Shown here: one piece after another, positions 44,896-56,520 of the stretch
Layout of the letters: each line of letters begins with the position of its first letter
How positions within the stretch are numbered: the first letter of the stretch is position 1
Assembly: GCA_002917775.1 (NCBI GenBank)
Contig: KZ627162.1
Span: forward strand, 276,357-340,356
Source of the DNA: Glaciozyma antarctica PI12
Lineage: Eukaryota > Basidiomycota > Microbotryomycetes > Kriegeriales > Camptobasidiaceae
Direction of reading: 5' to 3'
DNA length: 64,000 nucleotides
Translations under genes and position numbers: made by a program
Notes under the pieces: model-generated
The model's database searches: none
What the model was told of the DNA's origin: nothing
What the model saw: the letters and a program-made list of their open reading frames with translations, nothing else

Positions 44896-46015
44896 AGTGT
44901 GCCTTTGCGTTCAGCATTCCTGGCGTGGAAAGCTGACCCTCGCCCGCAGTGGCGACCATCCACTCCCTCCCTCCCGAGCTCCTCTTCAACGTCCTCTCCC
45001 TCGCCGACGAAGCCGACCTCTGTTCTGCCGCACTTGTCTGCCGCGATTGGGCCGTGGCGCAGAAGCTTTTGTTCCAGCGCGTGGTGATTTACGATGACGA
45101 CCAGGCCAGCCTCTTCGTGTCTGGAGGTGGAGCGGCGCGATGGGAGGTACGGGAGCTGGTCGTCGAACTCTGTGGCGAGCGTTTGGATAAGAAGCTCGTC
45201 TCAGCTGTTATTCGGGGCTGCCATGGAGTCAGGACTATGCGTCTCGACAGTGTGGACCATGTCAACGGGAGGGCTCTTTGCACAGAGGGGATGTCAGGTA
45301 CGCTCGCGCCAGCACGAAGTGCGATACATTTGAGCTAACGCACTGTGCGAGTAGGCCTCAAGTCTCTCACCATCTCCACGCTATCCGACCACCCTGTCTT
45401 TCGCCGAGCAATCACCCACTCGCCGTTCTCCCTCACCCACCTCGCACTCCCTCCGTTGCCTCGAGCAGTCGGCCTCCTCGAGGCGCTTCTCACGCCTTCC
45501 GTCACATCTCTTCAGATAGGCTTCGGGAGGTGGTGGCCGCGCGATGCCGACGACGCTGCCGACCTGACACCCTACCGCCGAGCTCTCCCACATCTCCTCG
45601 CCGTCGCATCCCACCTCACCTCTCTCGACCTCCACCTCGACGACTACGGCGAGTACCTTCCGCCGGCTGTCAAGATTGGCGTCCTCCTCCCCTTCCTTCG
45701 CAACTGCATCAACCTCACCGACTACACTATCCACGGCACAGACGACACGAGCCTGGAGCACCTCCCTCTCTCCTCAAACGCCTCACCGTCTGCCTCTGCG
45801 GTCCTTCCGACTGGGATCTCGATCTCCGAGCTGCGGAAATGGACTGGATCGTTCAGCAGCTGCGGTCTTCCCTCCCGGCGATTCGCAAGCTCGAATCCCT
45901 CATGCTCAAGCTGGGTAAACACCCCTACAGGCCAGGTGGCAGCCATCACATCCCGTTGAACAATGAGTGTGCAAGCAAGAGTATTCATCTATCTCTCTTG
46001 ACCGACGACAGCTAG
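44896..46015 (+). CDS. F-box protein with LRR-like C-terminus (start codon split by an intron)
   Basis: SCF-type adaptor. No ATG precedes the conserved start; splicing A44896 (donor GTGTGC) to TG44950 (acceptor CCCGCAG) makes ATG and gives MATIHSLPPELLFNVLSLAD, then CSAALVCRDWAVAQKLLFQR, a clear F-box. One intron (about 45299-45354) joins LCTEGMS to GLKSLTISTLSDH. Leucine-rich strands follow (LTHLALPPL, VTSLQIGFG, LTSLDLHLDDYGEYLPP), then ISLEHLP-like text. Near 45770 the frame changes (TC-repeat stretch) to LLKRLTVCLCGPSDWDLDLR, EMDWIVQQLRSS and AIRKLESLMLKLGKHP, stop at 46013-46015. The slip may be an indel error or real decay. Confidence 0.7.
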
Positions 46016-46484
46016 GACGACGAGTGATGGGCAGGAATGGAATTGAGCTGGGTCGCTGAGAACTGAGGGCGCGGTCTACTGCTTAGTGCCTTGTCCTTCT
46101 CTTCCGTCTACGCAGCACCATCTCGCAACTGCTCAGCATGAGCGTTATCGAGCCCACCCGGACCACTCTGCTCTCTCGCTCCTCCTCCCACCTCCTTCAT
46201 GTGCTCCTCCCACGCGGGCAGGGTTTCGTCGCCACTTTCAACACACTCTAAACGACTTTGACGGAGAAGCTTGTCGCGTATGGCCCCGCTGCGACTTCAC
46301 GACTTTCTCTTCCTCGCTCTCCCCACGGATCGACGTCGAGCGAAAGGAGGCTGAGGGAGATCGTGCTGTGGAAAGCAGAGGAGTGTGCCGAGAACGACAT
46401 GTGGTAATATAGGAAGAATTGCGCCGGCTGGAAAAGGGAGCGACAGCAGGGAGAGATGTCTTCGTCTGCGCTCTCCAAGTCTTT
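46016..46484. other. Convergent intergenic region
   Basis: Lies between the F-box gene and BMT2. Frames on both strands overlap, with no motifs. Nothing is seen. Confidence 0.45.
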
Positions 46485-47788
46485 TCAGCATCCACCCCAC
46501 TCCTCGCCATCATCTCCCTCCTCGACATCTACCGCCAAAGGCACCCACTCGTCCTCATCCGCCGCCACCTCCTCTCCAACCGCCTCCTTCTCCTCCACCT
46601 CCTCCTCCTCACCCGCCGCGCCGGTCCCAACGATGACGCAGAAGTTGTTCCTCCTCACTCCGCTGCGCACCTCCTCCCGCTTCCACGTCTTCCCATCTCC
46701 CTTCCCATCTCCCTCGCGCTTGAGAAGCCAGTACGTGAGCTTCATGCTGTCGTACTGCTTGACGGCGGTCCAGCCGAGCGTAGTAAGGATCGAGATGAAG
46801 CGAGCGTGCGTCATATAGCGCGAGTTGGTGAGGCAGGGGAGGGGAAGGACGAGGTAGAGGAGTCCTTCGGGTTTGAGGTACGAGTGGGCGTGCTTGAGCA
46901 TGTCGGCTGCGAAGGGGTTAGTGGCATGCGGGGGAGTGGAGGGGGCCGGACGAACCTCGGGCGGTGAGAGAGCCAACAAAGTTGATGACTAGGGAGAGGC
47001 CGACGACGTCGAAAAGGGCGGTGGGAGCAGGGATGGGGTAGTCGAAGAAGTCGAACTTTTGGACTGCAGCGAAGGGGTTAGGAGCGTGAGCTGGGAGGAA
47101 AGTCGGACGGACCATGAGGAGCTTGAGGGTTCAGGTCGATGCAGGTCGTCTCGATCCACGGCCAGTCGGCGTACGAAGTTCCAGCTGCAAGAGGTCAGCG
47201 AGCGCACAACGAGCTCAGAGAGACGAGCGTACCTATTGCGCCAACGTCGAGCAAGCGGAGCTCAGATTGCGGCGTTAGCTTCCTCCTCCTCCTGAAGAGC
47301 CAACGCAGCTCACCTTCTCCCGCACGACCTTGGGATACACCTTGACGCCATCTACCACCTTGTACCCCGTCGCAGCCTTCCCCTTGCCCTTGTCCACTCC
47401 GACCTTGAGTTCCTTCAGCTGCGTAACGCACCACTTCCCACTCTCCCCACCCCGCTTCTTATCTCCTCCATGCAAGCTAGCTCGGGTACGCCTGCAGCCC
47501 TCCAATCTCCATCTGCCTCGCCAGCAGCATCCGCTTCTCCAAAGGATCACTGCACGACGCAAGCTGCTTTTCCAGCGCGTGGTACTCCGTAATAATAGCT
47601 GCCTTCTCCGAGCGAGGAACCTTGGCGGCGGGCGTAGGTGCCAGAGCGACGGGGTCGGCGTCCGGGTCTTCGTCAGTGGGAGGCACGGCGGCGGGCTTGT
47701 TGGCTTTGCGCTGGAGGAACTTGGGCTTCGTAGGGTCGTTCCGGCCGGCCTTGCGCTTCTTGGCGTTGGGGTTGTTGCAGTGGGGCAT
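46485..47788 (-). CDS. BMT2: 25S rRNA (adenine-N1)-methyltransferase
   Basis: SAM-dependent nucleolar methyltransferase that makes m1A in helix 65 of large-subunit rRNA in yeast. The start at 47788 gives MPHCNNPNAKKRKAGRND, basic as expected for a nucleolar protein, then IITEYHALEKQLASC and MEIGGLQAY. Next, RASLHGGDKKRGGESGKW, LRLLDVGAIAGTSYADWPWI, ETTCIDLNPQAPH, FDFFDYPIPAPTALFDVVGL, SLVINFVGSLTARADMLKHA and LLYLVLPLPCLTNSRYMTHA, which are Bmt2 family blocks. The tail holds RRNNFCVIVG followed by a long acidic Glu-rich extension. Introns are short. Between LQAY and RASLHGG the frame slips (a CCCG stretch near 47487, where CAG for Gln is expected), probably an indel error. Divergent from SRP receptor alpha over 283 bp. 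Confidence 0.88.
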
Positions 47789-48071
47789 CGTGTGAGCTGA
47801 GGGAGGTGTTGGAGGAGAGCAAGAGTCGCTCAGAAAACTCGGCGCGAGGTCAACGAGAAGAGTGCGGAGCTGCACCGTCAATTCGGCACCGTTTGAGTTG
47901 CTTCGAGTACTGCCTTAATATAATAATACACGGCGTATTTTGAGGCTGAACAGAACAGAACGAGCTGGTGTGGAAGAGAAGCCTTTGTTGCCAGCGCCAC
48001 CGCGCGAGCCTCACTTGCCCGCGTTTGGGCTCCACGTCCTTCTCTCCTCTCCACAGCGGCTCAGATCCACC
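47789..48071. promoter_or_regulatory. Divergent promoter of BMT2 and SRP receptor alpha
   Basis: 283 bp spacer. An AT-rich element CTTAATATAATAATACACGG lies near 47914, roughly in the middle, and stands out from its GC-rich surroundings. It could serve either gene. Confidence 0.5.
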
Positions 48072-50404
48072 ATGTAAGCAGGACGCCCTTCTAGGTGTTA
48101 GCTGAAAGAGAGCTAACTACCTCCGCAGGCTCGACCACTTCACCATCCTCACCCAAGGCGGCCTCGTCCTCTGGTCCCACTCCTTCACACCCTCTCCCTC
48201 CCCCTTCGACTCCCTCATCCGGGAAGCGCTCATTGAAGAGCGCTCCTCCACCTCCACCACCGGCTCCGTCTCTCACTGGGAGAAGGACGGCTACTCCCTC
48301 CTCTGGACCCTCGCCAACGAGCTCGAACTCGTCTTCGTCGTCGCGTACCAGCGGATCCTGCAGCTTACCTATGTCGAGGAGCTACTGGTGGCGGTGCGAG
48401 CGGCGTTCTTGAGAGCGCACGAGGGGACTGTGAGAGCGATTGTGGATAGCACGCATGGGAAGGATGGGCAGGTGGGGGGCAGGGGGATCTTCGGCGCGCA
48501 GGGATGGGCGAAGCTGTTCAAGGGGTGGGAGGAGATGTTTGCGAGGATCTTGAGGGAGTTTGAGATGGGGGCGGCGAAGGCGAGTAGCTTGTAAGGGGTC
48601 GGGGGAGGGAGCTGATGAGGTGCGCAGAACCGCAAGATGCGGCCGAGAGTGGCGCTGGAGGATGAACAGGTGCCTAGCAGCGATGTCTACGAGTCTCAGA
48701 GTACGTCCTTCACACTATCCATGTTCAGCTAACGCTAACCTCGAGGCAGCTCCTGCATTGGAAGGCTCGGAAGGTGTCCTCGACGCCCAAGCGATAGCTC
48801 GCAACATCGCTGCGCTCAAAGCACGTCAAAAAGCTGCCGCTCGAGGTGGGAAGGGAGCGAAGGCAGCGAAGGGGGCAGCTGAGCCCGAACCCGAGTGCGT
48901 GCTCCCCTCCCCTCTCTCCTCATCGCCGCTAACCGCTCCTGCAGGCCCGAAAGCTCTCGTCGAACCCCCACCAAGGAAGCGACCAAATGGGGACACTCGA
49001 AGGTCTCCGCCGCCGACCTCGCATCGTACGACTACTCCTCCGACGTCCCCTCTTCCGGTGCCTCGACTCCTCTCAACACCAAGTCCCTCCTCTCCTCCTC
49101 CGCCCTCGGCAAAGTCTCCTCCTCAGGCCACTACGAGGTCGCAGATTACGCCACCGCCCCTCCCTCCACCACCGCCCCCTCCGTCTTCAGCACCCTCTTC
49201 TCCAAGCTGTCCCTCTCCGCCAAACCCCTCAGCGCCACCGATCTCGCCCCCGCTCTTGCAGCAATGCGCGAGCACCTCATGGCGAAGAACGTCGCCAAGG
49301 ACATCGCGGACAAGGTCTGTGAAGGCGTGGGGAAGAGTCTCGAGGGGAAGAAGGTCAGCGGGTTCGGGAGCGTCAAGACTGAAGTCCGCAACGCGCTCGA
49401 GGAGGCGCTCGTTCGGATCCTCACGCCCAAGAGCAGTACGGACCTCCTGCTCGATATTACGCGCAAGCGAGATGCGCGAGGAGGGAAGGAAGCGGGACCT
49501 TATGCGATCACGTTCGTCGGGGTGAATGGAGTCGGCAAGAGTACGAACTTGAGCAAGGTCGCGTTCTGGTTGCTACAGAACAAGATGCGAGTCCTCATCG
49601 CGGCGTGCGATACGTTTCGCTCCGGGGCGGTGGAGCAGCTTAGGGTGCATGTGCGGAATTTGGGGAGGCTGGGGGAGGAGATTGGGGGAGTGGGGTTGGT
49701 CGAGAGTGGGGTGCAGATGGTGGAGCTGTATGAGAGAGGGTACGGAAAGGACGCAGCCGGAATTGCGAAGGATGCGATCGCTTATGGTGAGTTCTTTTAT
49801 CTGGGTGCTCGGATGCGGTACTGATGATGCCGTAGGCAAGGAGAACAAGTTCGACGTCGTGCTCATCGACACGGCGGGGAGGATGCAGGATAACGAGCCT
49901 CTCATGCGTGCGCTCGCAAAGGTGAGCTCGCTCTCACCTCTCCTTGAGACTTTGCTTACGCCGTATCGTATAGCTCGTGACCGTCAACAACCCCGACAAG
50001 ATTGTTTTCGTCGGCGAGGCGCTCGTCGGGAATGAAGCCGTCGACCAGCTCACCAAGTTCAACCGCTCGCTCCGCGACTTCTCCAGCGTCAGCAATGCTC
50101 GTGGTATCGATGGGATGATCTTAACCAAGTGCGTTTGCTTTCTTTCGTTCTGCTGGTGGAGCTTTGCTGACTCGCTCGCCGTTCTCGCAGGTTCGACACG
50201 ATCGACGACAAGGTCCGCTCTTCTTTTGCCTCGCTCCCCCGCGGTCCGCGCTTTACTAACTTCTCGTGGCTACAGGTTGGAGCCGCACTATCAATGACCT
50301 ACGTGACAGGCCAGCCCATCCTGTTTGTCGGGACTGGGCAGACGTACAGCGATCTGCGGTCACTCCGAGTGGCCCACATCGTCCAGGCGCTCCTGCAGGA
50401 CTGA
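48072..50404 (+). CDS. SRP101: Signal recognition particle receptor alpha subunit
   Basis: GTPase at the ER membrane that docks SRP-bound ribosomes. The start codon is split: AT48072-48073, an intron 48074-48128 (GTAAGC...CCGCAG), then G48129, giving [16 protein letters not shown], the longin-like SRX domain that binds the beta subunit. A charged linker follows ([20 protein letters not shown]), then the NG domain: [17 protein letters not shown]-like helices, [13 protein letters not shown] (G1), [14 protein letters not shown] (G2), [12 protein letters not shown] (G3), [14 protein letters not shown] (G4) and [14 protein letters not shown] (G5), ending VQALLQD. The second intron fits only if a GC donor is used (AAG/GCGAGT, about 48583), giving [17 protein letters not shown]; the nearby GT donor puts the next exon out of frame. 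Confidence 0.95.
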
Positions 50405-50608
50405 GCCGTCGCTTGGACTGCATTTCTATCCAATACCGTGTATACTACGCATCTACTAGGGACCTGCAATCACTCATGAAGCTGGACAGCGAAGTCGTTA
50501 TTCCCCCCAGGTGCCTGGACTGGGAGAAATAAAGTTAGGCACTTTTTTCGACGTCGCAGTCGAAGCGCCTTCGCCTCCTCCACGCGAACGCCACCTCTTT
50601 CCGCCGCC

Positions 50609-53036
50609 ATGCCGAACGCCAAACGATCCGGAGCGCAAAGGAAGAAGACTGCAAAGGCGACACAATCGTATGGGACCTTTTCGCCGTCCCTTTGATCCCC
50701 TTCTTCCCCGAGTCGCGCCGTCGTGCCAGGAGCTGCTACGGAGCTAGAGGAGCCACGGCGAGTGCGAGGGGAGGTCATTGGAGCACGTTGGGAAGCGCCG
50801 GCGGGCTGCAGCGAGGCGGGCAGCTGAGGCGAAGAGCTGGCTGGCAGGACGGCGTGCATCTCCCTCCTGACGTGCGCGGCTTCTCTCGTCCTCGATGAAG
50901 AGCTGCCAGGAGCTGGGCAGGACGGGCTACTCGCTGGGAGCACACCGAAGAGCTCTGCGCCGACACAACTGCAGCTCTCTCTCCCCCTTGCGAACGCTTT
51001 GCTGACCACTTCCTCCTCTCCTCAGGGCCAAGGCAGCTTCTCCCGCCCCCACCGGTCCCAACTTCGCCGCCTCCCCCTCCTTTTCCTTTGCCTCCTCCCC
51101 TCCTCCCACTCCCACCGGCTCTCGCGCCTCTCCTGGTCCCTCGACGAACGGCGCCGCCTCTGGCTCCTCCAAGCCGACCAAGCGTAACTACACCGTCCCT
51201 TCTTCCTCAGAGGAGGAGACTGACTCGGAGGACGACTCAGAAGAGGACGACGATTCCGAGGATGAGCCCGAGGCGGATGAGGATCTCCCTCCGCTCGAGA
51301 AGCCCGACAGCGACCTCACTCCTGCCGAGGCTCTCGAGCGCGCCGAGGAGCGCAAGGAAGCTGGAAACGTCCTGTTCAAGAAGAAGGACTACCCCTCCGC
51401 GACCCGACTCTACACGCAAGCCATTGCGCTCGCCCCTACGAACCCCGCCTACCTCACCAACCGCGCCGCATCCCTCATGGCGTCCCGCTCCTACTCCGCC
51501 GCACTCGCCGATTGCGTCGCCGCCACCGCTCTCCAGGCGTCCAATCCCCAGAGCAAGACCCTCCTCCGCCTCGCCCGCTGCCAACTCGCCCTCGGTCTCA
51601 TCCTAGCGGCTCAGCAAACCCTCGACCAACTCCTGCAGCTCGATCCTGGGAACCCTCAAGTCGGCAGCGAGCGTGCGCGTGCGGCGAGGATTGCGACGCA
51701 TGTGGCGAACGTGCGGAGGGAGCTGGCGGGGAAGAACTGGAGCATGGTCCTTTTGGGAGTGGACGCGGCGGCGAGGGAGGTCGAGGAGACGCCGAGGGAG
51801 TGGAGGACTTGGAAGGTCGAGGCGCTCGTGGGGAAGAAGAGCTATGACCAGGCGGCGGGAATGGCAGCGTGAGTGGTGTTCTTGGGAATGGGATTGGGCG
51901 CGAGCTAATGGACTTCGCAGGGACTTGCTGAGGGCGAACCCCAAGCAGCCTGAGGCGCTCTACTACCGTGGAGTGTGTCTCTACTTTCTCGGTAACCACC
52001 CTCAGGCTATCGCGCACGCCCAGGAGGCACTTCGCACCGACCCCGACTTCATTCTTGCCCGGTTCGTCTCTCCCTGCATTCCTCCCGCACACTCTCGCTG
52101 ACCTCGCGCACGCAGAACACTCCTCCGAAAAGTCAAGCTGCTCGACTCGCTCAAGGACGCCGGCAACGAGTTCTTCAAGGCGAACAAGATGCAGGACGCA
52201 ATCGACAAGTACAGCGAAGGTCTCGCTGTCGACCCCGAGAACGACTCGATTCGCGCCACCCTCCTCAGCAACCGCGCCACCGCCTTCTTCCGCGTTTGTC
52301 CTTCCTCCCTCCCACTCCCACTCTTACTAACCCCTCGCACAGTTCAAGAAGACTGCCGAGGCGCTCGCAGACTGCACTGAAGTCCTCAAGCTCCAGCCAA
52401 CACACTTCAAGGCTCTTCGCACGCGCGCACGCGTTCAGCTCTCACTCGAGGCGTTTGAGGAGGCCGTGAGGGACTTCAAGGCGGCGTACGAGCTTGCGCC
52501 TGCGGGATCGGCGGACGAGGCGAGCTTGCAGAGGGAGGTCAAGGATGCGGAGCAAAAGCTTAAGAAGAGCAAGATGAAGGTGTGTGATTTCGCTTGAGGG
52601 TCGGGTGAGCGAAGCTGATGAAGCGAGGTAGGATCACTACAAGACGCTGGGAATCCATTCCGAATCGACGGAGGACGAGATCAAAAAGGGCTACCGCAGG
52701 ATGTCGCTCGTGCATCATCCCGACAAGGGTGGATCGGACGAGAAGTTCAAGGAGGTACGTTCTCTCGCTCCTCCTCTCCTCGCTCCCACTGACGGTGTCT
52801 CGCAGATCGGAGAAGCCTACGCGATCCTTTCGGACCCTCAACGGCGCAGGAAGTTTGATGCAGGAATCGACGAGAGCGATCCCATGTCGGGCATGGGCAA
52901 CGACTTCGGAGATATGGGAGGATTCCCAGGTCATGGGCATGGGCACGGAGGATTCAACATGGAGGACTTGTTTGGAGGAGGAGGAGGAGGAGGAGGGTAC
53001 GGAGGGAGGAGGGGTGGGAACCCGTATGGGTACTGA
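50609..53036 (+). CDS. TPR and J-domain co-chaperone (DNAJC7/Tpr2-like)
   Basis: Cytosolic Hsp70/Hsp90 co-chaperone. MPNAKRSGAQRKKTAKATQS is followed by an intron of about 355 bp, then a Ser/Pro-rich and very acidic linker. TPR units follow (AEERKEAGNVLFKKKDYPSA, PAYLTNRAASLMASRSYSAA, PEALYYRGVCLYFLGNHPQA, LKDAGNEFFKANKMQDAIDK, LLSNRATAFFRFKKTAEALA). The C-terminal J domain reads DHYKTLGIHSESTEDEIKKG, YRRMSLVHHPDKGG (catalytic HPD) and EAYAILSDPQRRRKFD, then a Gly/Phe-His-rich tail ending NPYGY, TGA 53034-53036. The order and length match DNAJC7. All introns keep frame. It converges with the acyl-CoA synthetase gene. Confidence 0.93.
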
Positions 53037-53208
53037 TAGATGGTGCACTGAATATCGAACCGACGAGGAGGGAGAGGGGAGAGGATCAGCTTCGCCGTGT
53101 CTGCGCGTTCTCGACGTCATGGTTCCTCCTCGCTGTTCTCTCCTATCGCGTTCTCAGCTTCGAGTCGCATCGTATTCACAGTCACTTTCAAAATCAAGAT
53201 AGCCACGA

Positions 53209-56154
53209 CTAAAGCTTCGCCTTCGCCCTCGCCGCCGCCTTCCCCTCGGCCTGGAAGTACGCATTGATGTGGAACCTCGCATCGTCGACGGCGGTAACGT
53301 CCTCGATCGTAGGAGGGTACGAAGCCGGGGCGTCGTACTTGCCGACACTGGCGTTCTCGACGAGGTCCTGCGAGGTTTTCGAATCAGCGAGAGCGGCAGT
53401 GCGAAGGGAGAGCGACGGACCTTGATCGTTCGTCGGAGCGTCTTGCCCGAGCGAGTCTTGGGGAGACGTCCGCAGACGAGTCCGCCGAGCGTAGCGATGT
53501 TCCCGATATCTATCTCGCGTTCGTCAGCTCCTCTCCCACCACGTAAAGCGAACGAACGCACCCGTGCGAACCTGCTGGTTCACAACCTTGAGCATCTCAT
53601 TGAGGTCGCAGTTCGCTGCCTCAGCCGAACCTCCGCGCGAGATGTACGCAAAGGGAACGTGGCCCTTGAGCTCGTCGGGGAGACCGACGACGCAGCATTC
53701 CGCGACGAAAGGGTGCGAGGAGACGACTTGCTCGAGGAGCGAGGTACCGAGTCGGTGGCCTGCGACGCTGCGATTCGTGCGTTAGCAGAGGAATCAAGGT
53801 GGGGAGGTGAAGGACAAACTTGATGAGGTCGTCGGCTCGCGAGAGGACGGAGACGTAGCCGTCTTCGGAGAGGACTCCGGCGTCGCCGGTGTCGAACCAC
53901 TCTCCCTTGCCCCTGAAGCGATCGAAGTAGGCTCTGCAGAATTGCATCAGCTTCGTTCTGTCGCTCGTCGGAAGCGGAAGAACGCACTCCTGGAAACGCT
54001 CCTCGTTGTTCCAAACCGTGCCAAGCGCGCTCGGAGGGAGCGGTTGAGCGAGCACGATATTACCCATCTCGCCGACCTTGATAGGGTTGCCGTCGTCGTC
54101 GACAATCTGGAGGTCCATTCCTGGGAGAGGGAGTCCGGCAGATCCAGGTCGGGGCTTGATCGCAGGGAAGGCCGAGTTGAGCATGACGCCCGTGATGGGG
54201 GATCCGGACTCGGTGGACCAGTAGCTGCGTCGATCGTTAGTCGTTGTTCCGAGGAGGGAGGAGAGGACTTACTTGTCGACTACCAACGCACCCTCTGCGC
54301 CCATCTGGTCGAGCAGCAGCTGGTACCGCTGAATGATTCCGGGCTCACTGCGCTCTCCGGCGAGGAACAGGCTGCGAAGGGACTTGATGTCATGCTTGCC
54401 CATGAGCACCGCATCCGGGTCATCTCGCCTGATGGCGCGAAGAGCGGTAGGAGCGGTGTAGAGGCAGGAAACGGAGTACGTCTCGACGACTGCGTAAAGT
54501 CGGTCAGTGCGAAGAAGGCGAACGACGAGCTGAGGAGCGCACTCTTCCAGAATACACCGGCGTCGGGGAGGATGGGCTTGCCCTCAAAGATGACTGAGGC
54601 AGCACCGACGAGAAGAGGGGAGTAGAGGATGAAGGAATGTCCAACGACCCCTGCGCAGTGGTGAGCTTTCTTGCGGGAGGAACAAGGCAAACGGGACGAA
54701 CAGCCAAAGTCGGAAGCGCAGAAGATTGTGTCCTCGCGAGTAAGGTTGAAGGTGTGCTGAGCCGTGTAGCGGGATGAGACGGCGTGGCCTCCGTTCTGCC
54801 GAAATCGTCGTGAGCAAGGAGCGACGACTTGCTTCGAGAGTGATAAAAGAACGTACGTAGCGGGTGCATCCTTTAGGACTGCCCGTCGTTCCTGACGTGT
54901 ACAGGATGTAGAGAGGATCGCTGGATGAAGGTCGGGATGAGCCTTGCCGTCAATCTCGGCTAGCGAAAAAAAATGACGCACCTGCTGTCCATCTCGACGC
55001 AATTCATGACCATCTTGTGGCGACGCTTGCTGCCCTTAATAGCCGCCATGACCCAGTCGTACTCCTTCCTGGACGCCGACAGGACAGGGACCGTGTGGCC
55101 GACGATTTGCTGGCGTCGGAGCATGAGCACCTTGTGCTTCGAGAATCCAAGCGCCGCGTCGATGAACTCTGCGCACGTCGTTAGCTAGGATCGTCAACGT
55201 CGTCAGCGTACCCTTGTAGTCGATCATGCCCTTGTGTTCGATCGATATCGTCAACTTAGTCACCGTACACTTGTAGTCGATCGCTTTCTTCTGCTCGTCT
55301 TCGATACGCTTCGCCAATTTCTTCTTTGCATGCCCTTCGTAGATGCTCTTGTCAATTTCATTCGCTGCAAAGCCTCCGAAGACGGTGGAGTGAATCGCAC
55401 CGATACGAGCGCACGCCAGCATCGCAATAGCTCCCTCCATGATCATCGGCATCTGCGCGCGTGGTCAGCTCTCGCCCGAGTCACACCGCAAGCTGGCACG
55501 CACGTAGATAATAACCCGGTCACCCTTCTTGACGTTGAGCTTGTGCCTCAGCACACCTGCGAGCAGCTGAACCTCCCAGAGGACCTCGGAGTAGCTGAGC
55601 GTCTTCATCGGGTTGGCGGCGGCGGCGGCGAGAGGCGAGTAGTGGTGGAAGCAGGGGCGGTCTCCGAAGCCAGCTACGACGTGGCGATCGAGAGAATTGA
55701 AGCAAGTGTTCAACGTAGCCTTGGGGAACCAGGTAGGGCGGGCTTCTCCTGCGACCTGACCATAGGCTGTGGAGGGACGAGCTGTCAGCGTTCGCTCCCG
55801 TTCCTTCGTCGCTTCGTCCCCACTGAGCTTCCGCTGAGCCCCCGCCTCGCTGTGGTGTGGAAGAGCTTACCGATAGTCGGCTCCTTGATCCAGTCGATAA
55901 GGCGAGACGCGTTGAGCTGAGTGCGGGGAAGCTGATTAGCGGGGCTCCTCCCAGTCCACGCAAGGAGGCGGGCGTACCCAAAAGGCCTGAGCATCAGAGC
56001 TTCCAACGGAGGTGATGCCAGCCGGAGCGTGCTTGACAATGGACTGAGGATGAGCCAGCACATGCGGCTCCGGTGCGTTCAAGAGGGACGCAGCGTGCAC
56101 CAGCTGTTGAGCACATTGCGCGTCGGGGCTGAGGATGCGAGAATGCGTAGGCAT
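53209..56154 (-). CDS. Short-chain acyl-CoA synthetase (ACSS3/propionyl-CoA synthetase-like)
   Basis: AMP-forming ligase that activates acetate, propionate or similar acids to CoA thioesters. The start at 56154 gives [18 protein letters not shown]. Family blocks: [71 protein letters not shown] (P-loop A3), [48 protein letters not shown]-like, [53 protein letters not shown] and [12 protein letters not shown] with the catalytic Lys. The ACSS3-type LPLPPG-like [17 protein letters not shown] separates it from Acs1. About 13 introns. It ends AARAKAKL, so a peroxisomal targeting signal (AKL/AKL-like) may be present. A local duplication at 55200-55275 inserts extra residues. Confidence 0.9.
55197..55280 (-). 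repeat. Duplicated exon-intron boundary inside the acyl-CoA synthetase gene
   Basis: On the minus strand GATCGACTACAAG followed by GTACG-like text and GTTGACGAT occurs twice, about 45 bp apart. The downstream copy is the true exon end and donor (IDYK, then GTACGCTGACG). The upstream copy has TGTACGG at the donor position and is read through as [20 protein letters not shown], adding residues not usual for the family. Confidence 0.7.
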
Positions 56155-56520
56155 CTTATGTTGATGCTTGAAGCGTAGGTGGCCAAGAACAGGACCGAGG
56201 CGGGGTGAGCTGGTAAGTGCGGAGGGGAACGGGGAGATCAGCAAGGTTCTCGCGCCTTTTCTTGACTAACCCGAGTCGACCTTCGCGAGCGTACCTTTGG
56301 TGTTTGGGAACGACTGTTAAGGCTCGACTAGCCAAACCAAGCATGCGCGGTGGAGGAAGACGAAGAGGAGGAAGAGGGCTCGAGCGGCCTTGGGCCGGAA
56401 ACGCTCGCTGCCGAGCCTGAGATCTCCGAGTTCGAAGCTCTCGTTCTCTCGCCGTAAACGCTTGTTGTGGACTTTTCGTGCCAGCATCAACGCAGGCTCG
56501 CGTGTACCATCCATTAGAGC
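56155..56520. promoter_or_regulatory. Upstream region of the acyl-CoA synthetase gene
   Basis: Holds the 5' leader and promoter of the synthetase. No motif stands out. Confidence 0.4.

Noticed and set aside
1500-47490. Programmed ribosomal frameshifting as the cause of the frame slips
   Set aside because: The sites share no slippery heptamer or downstream structure that I can see, shift in both directions, and affect unrelated genes.
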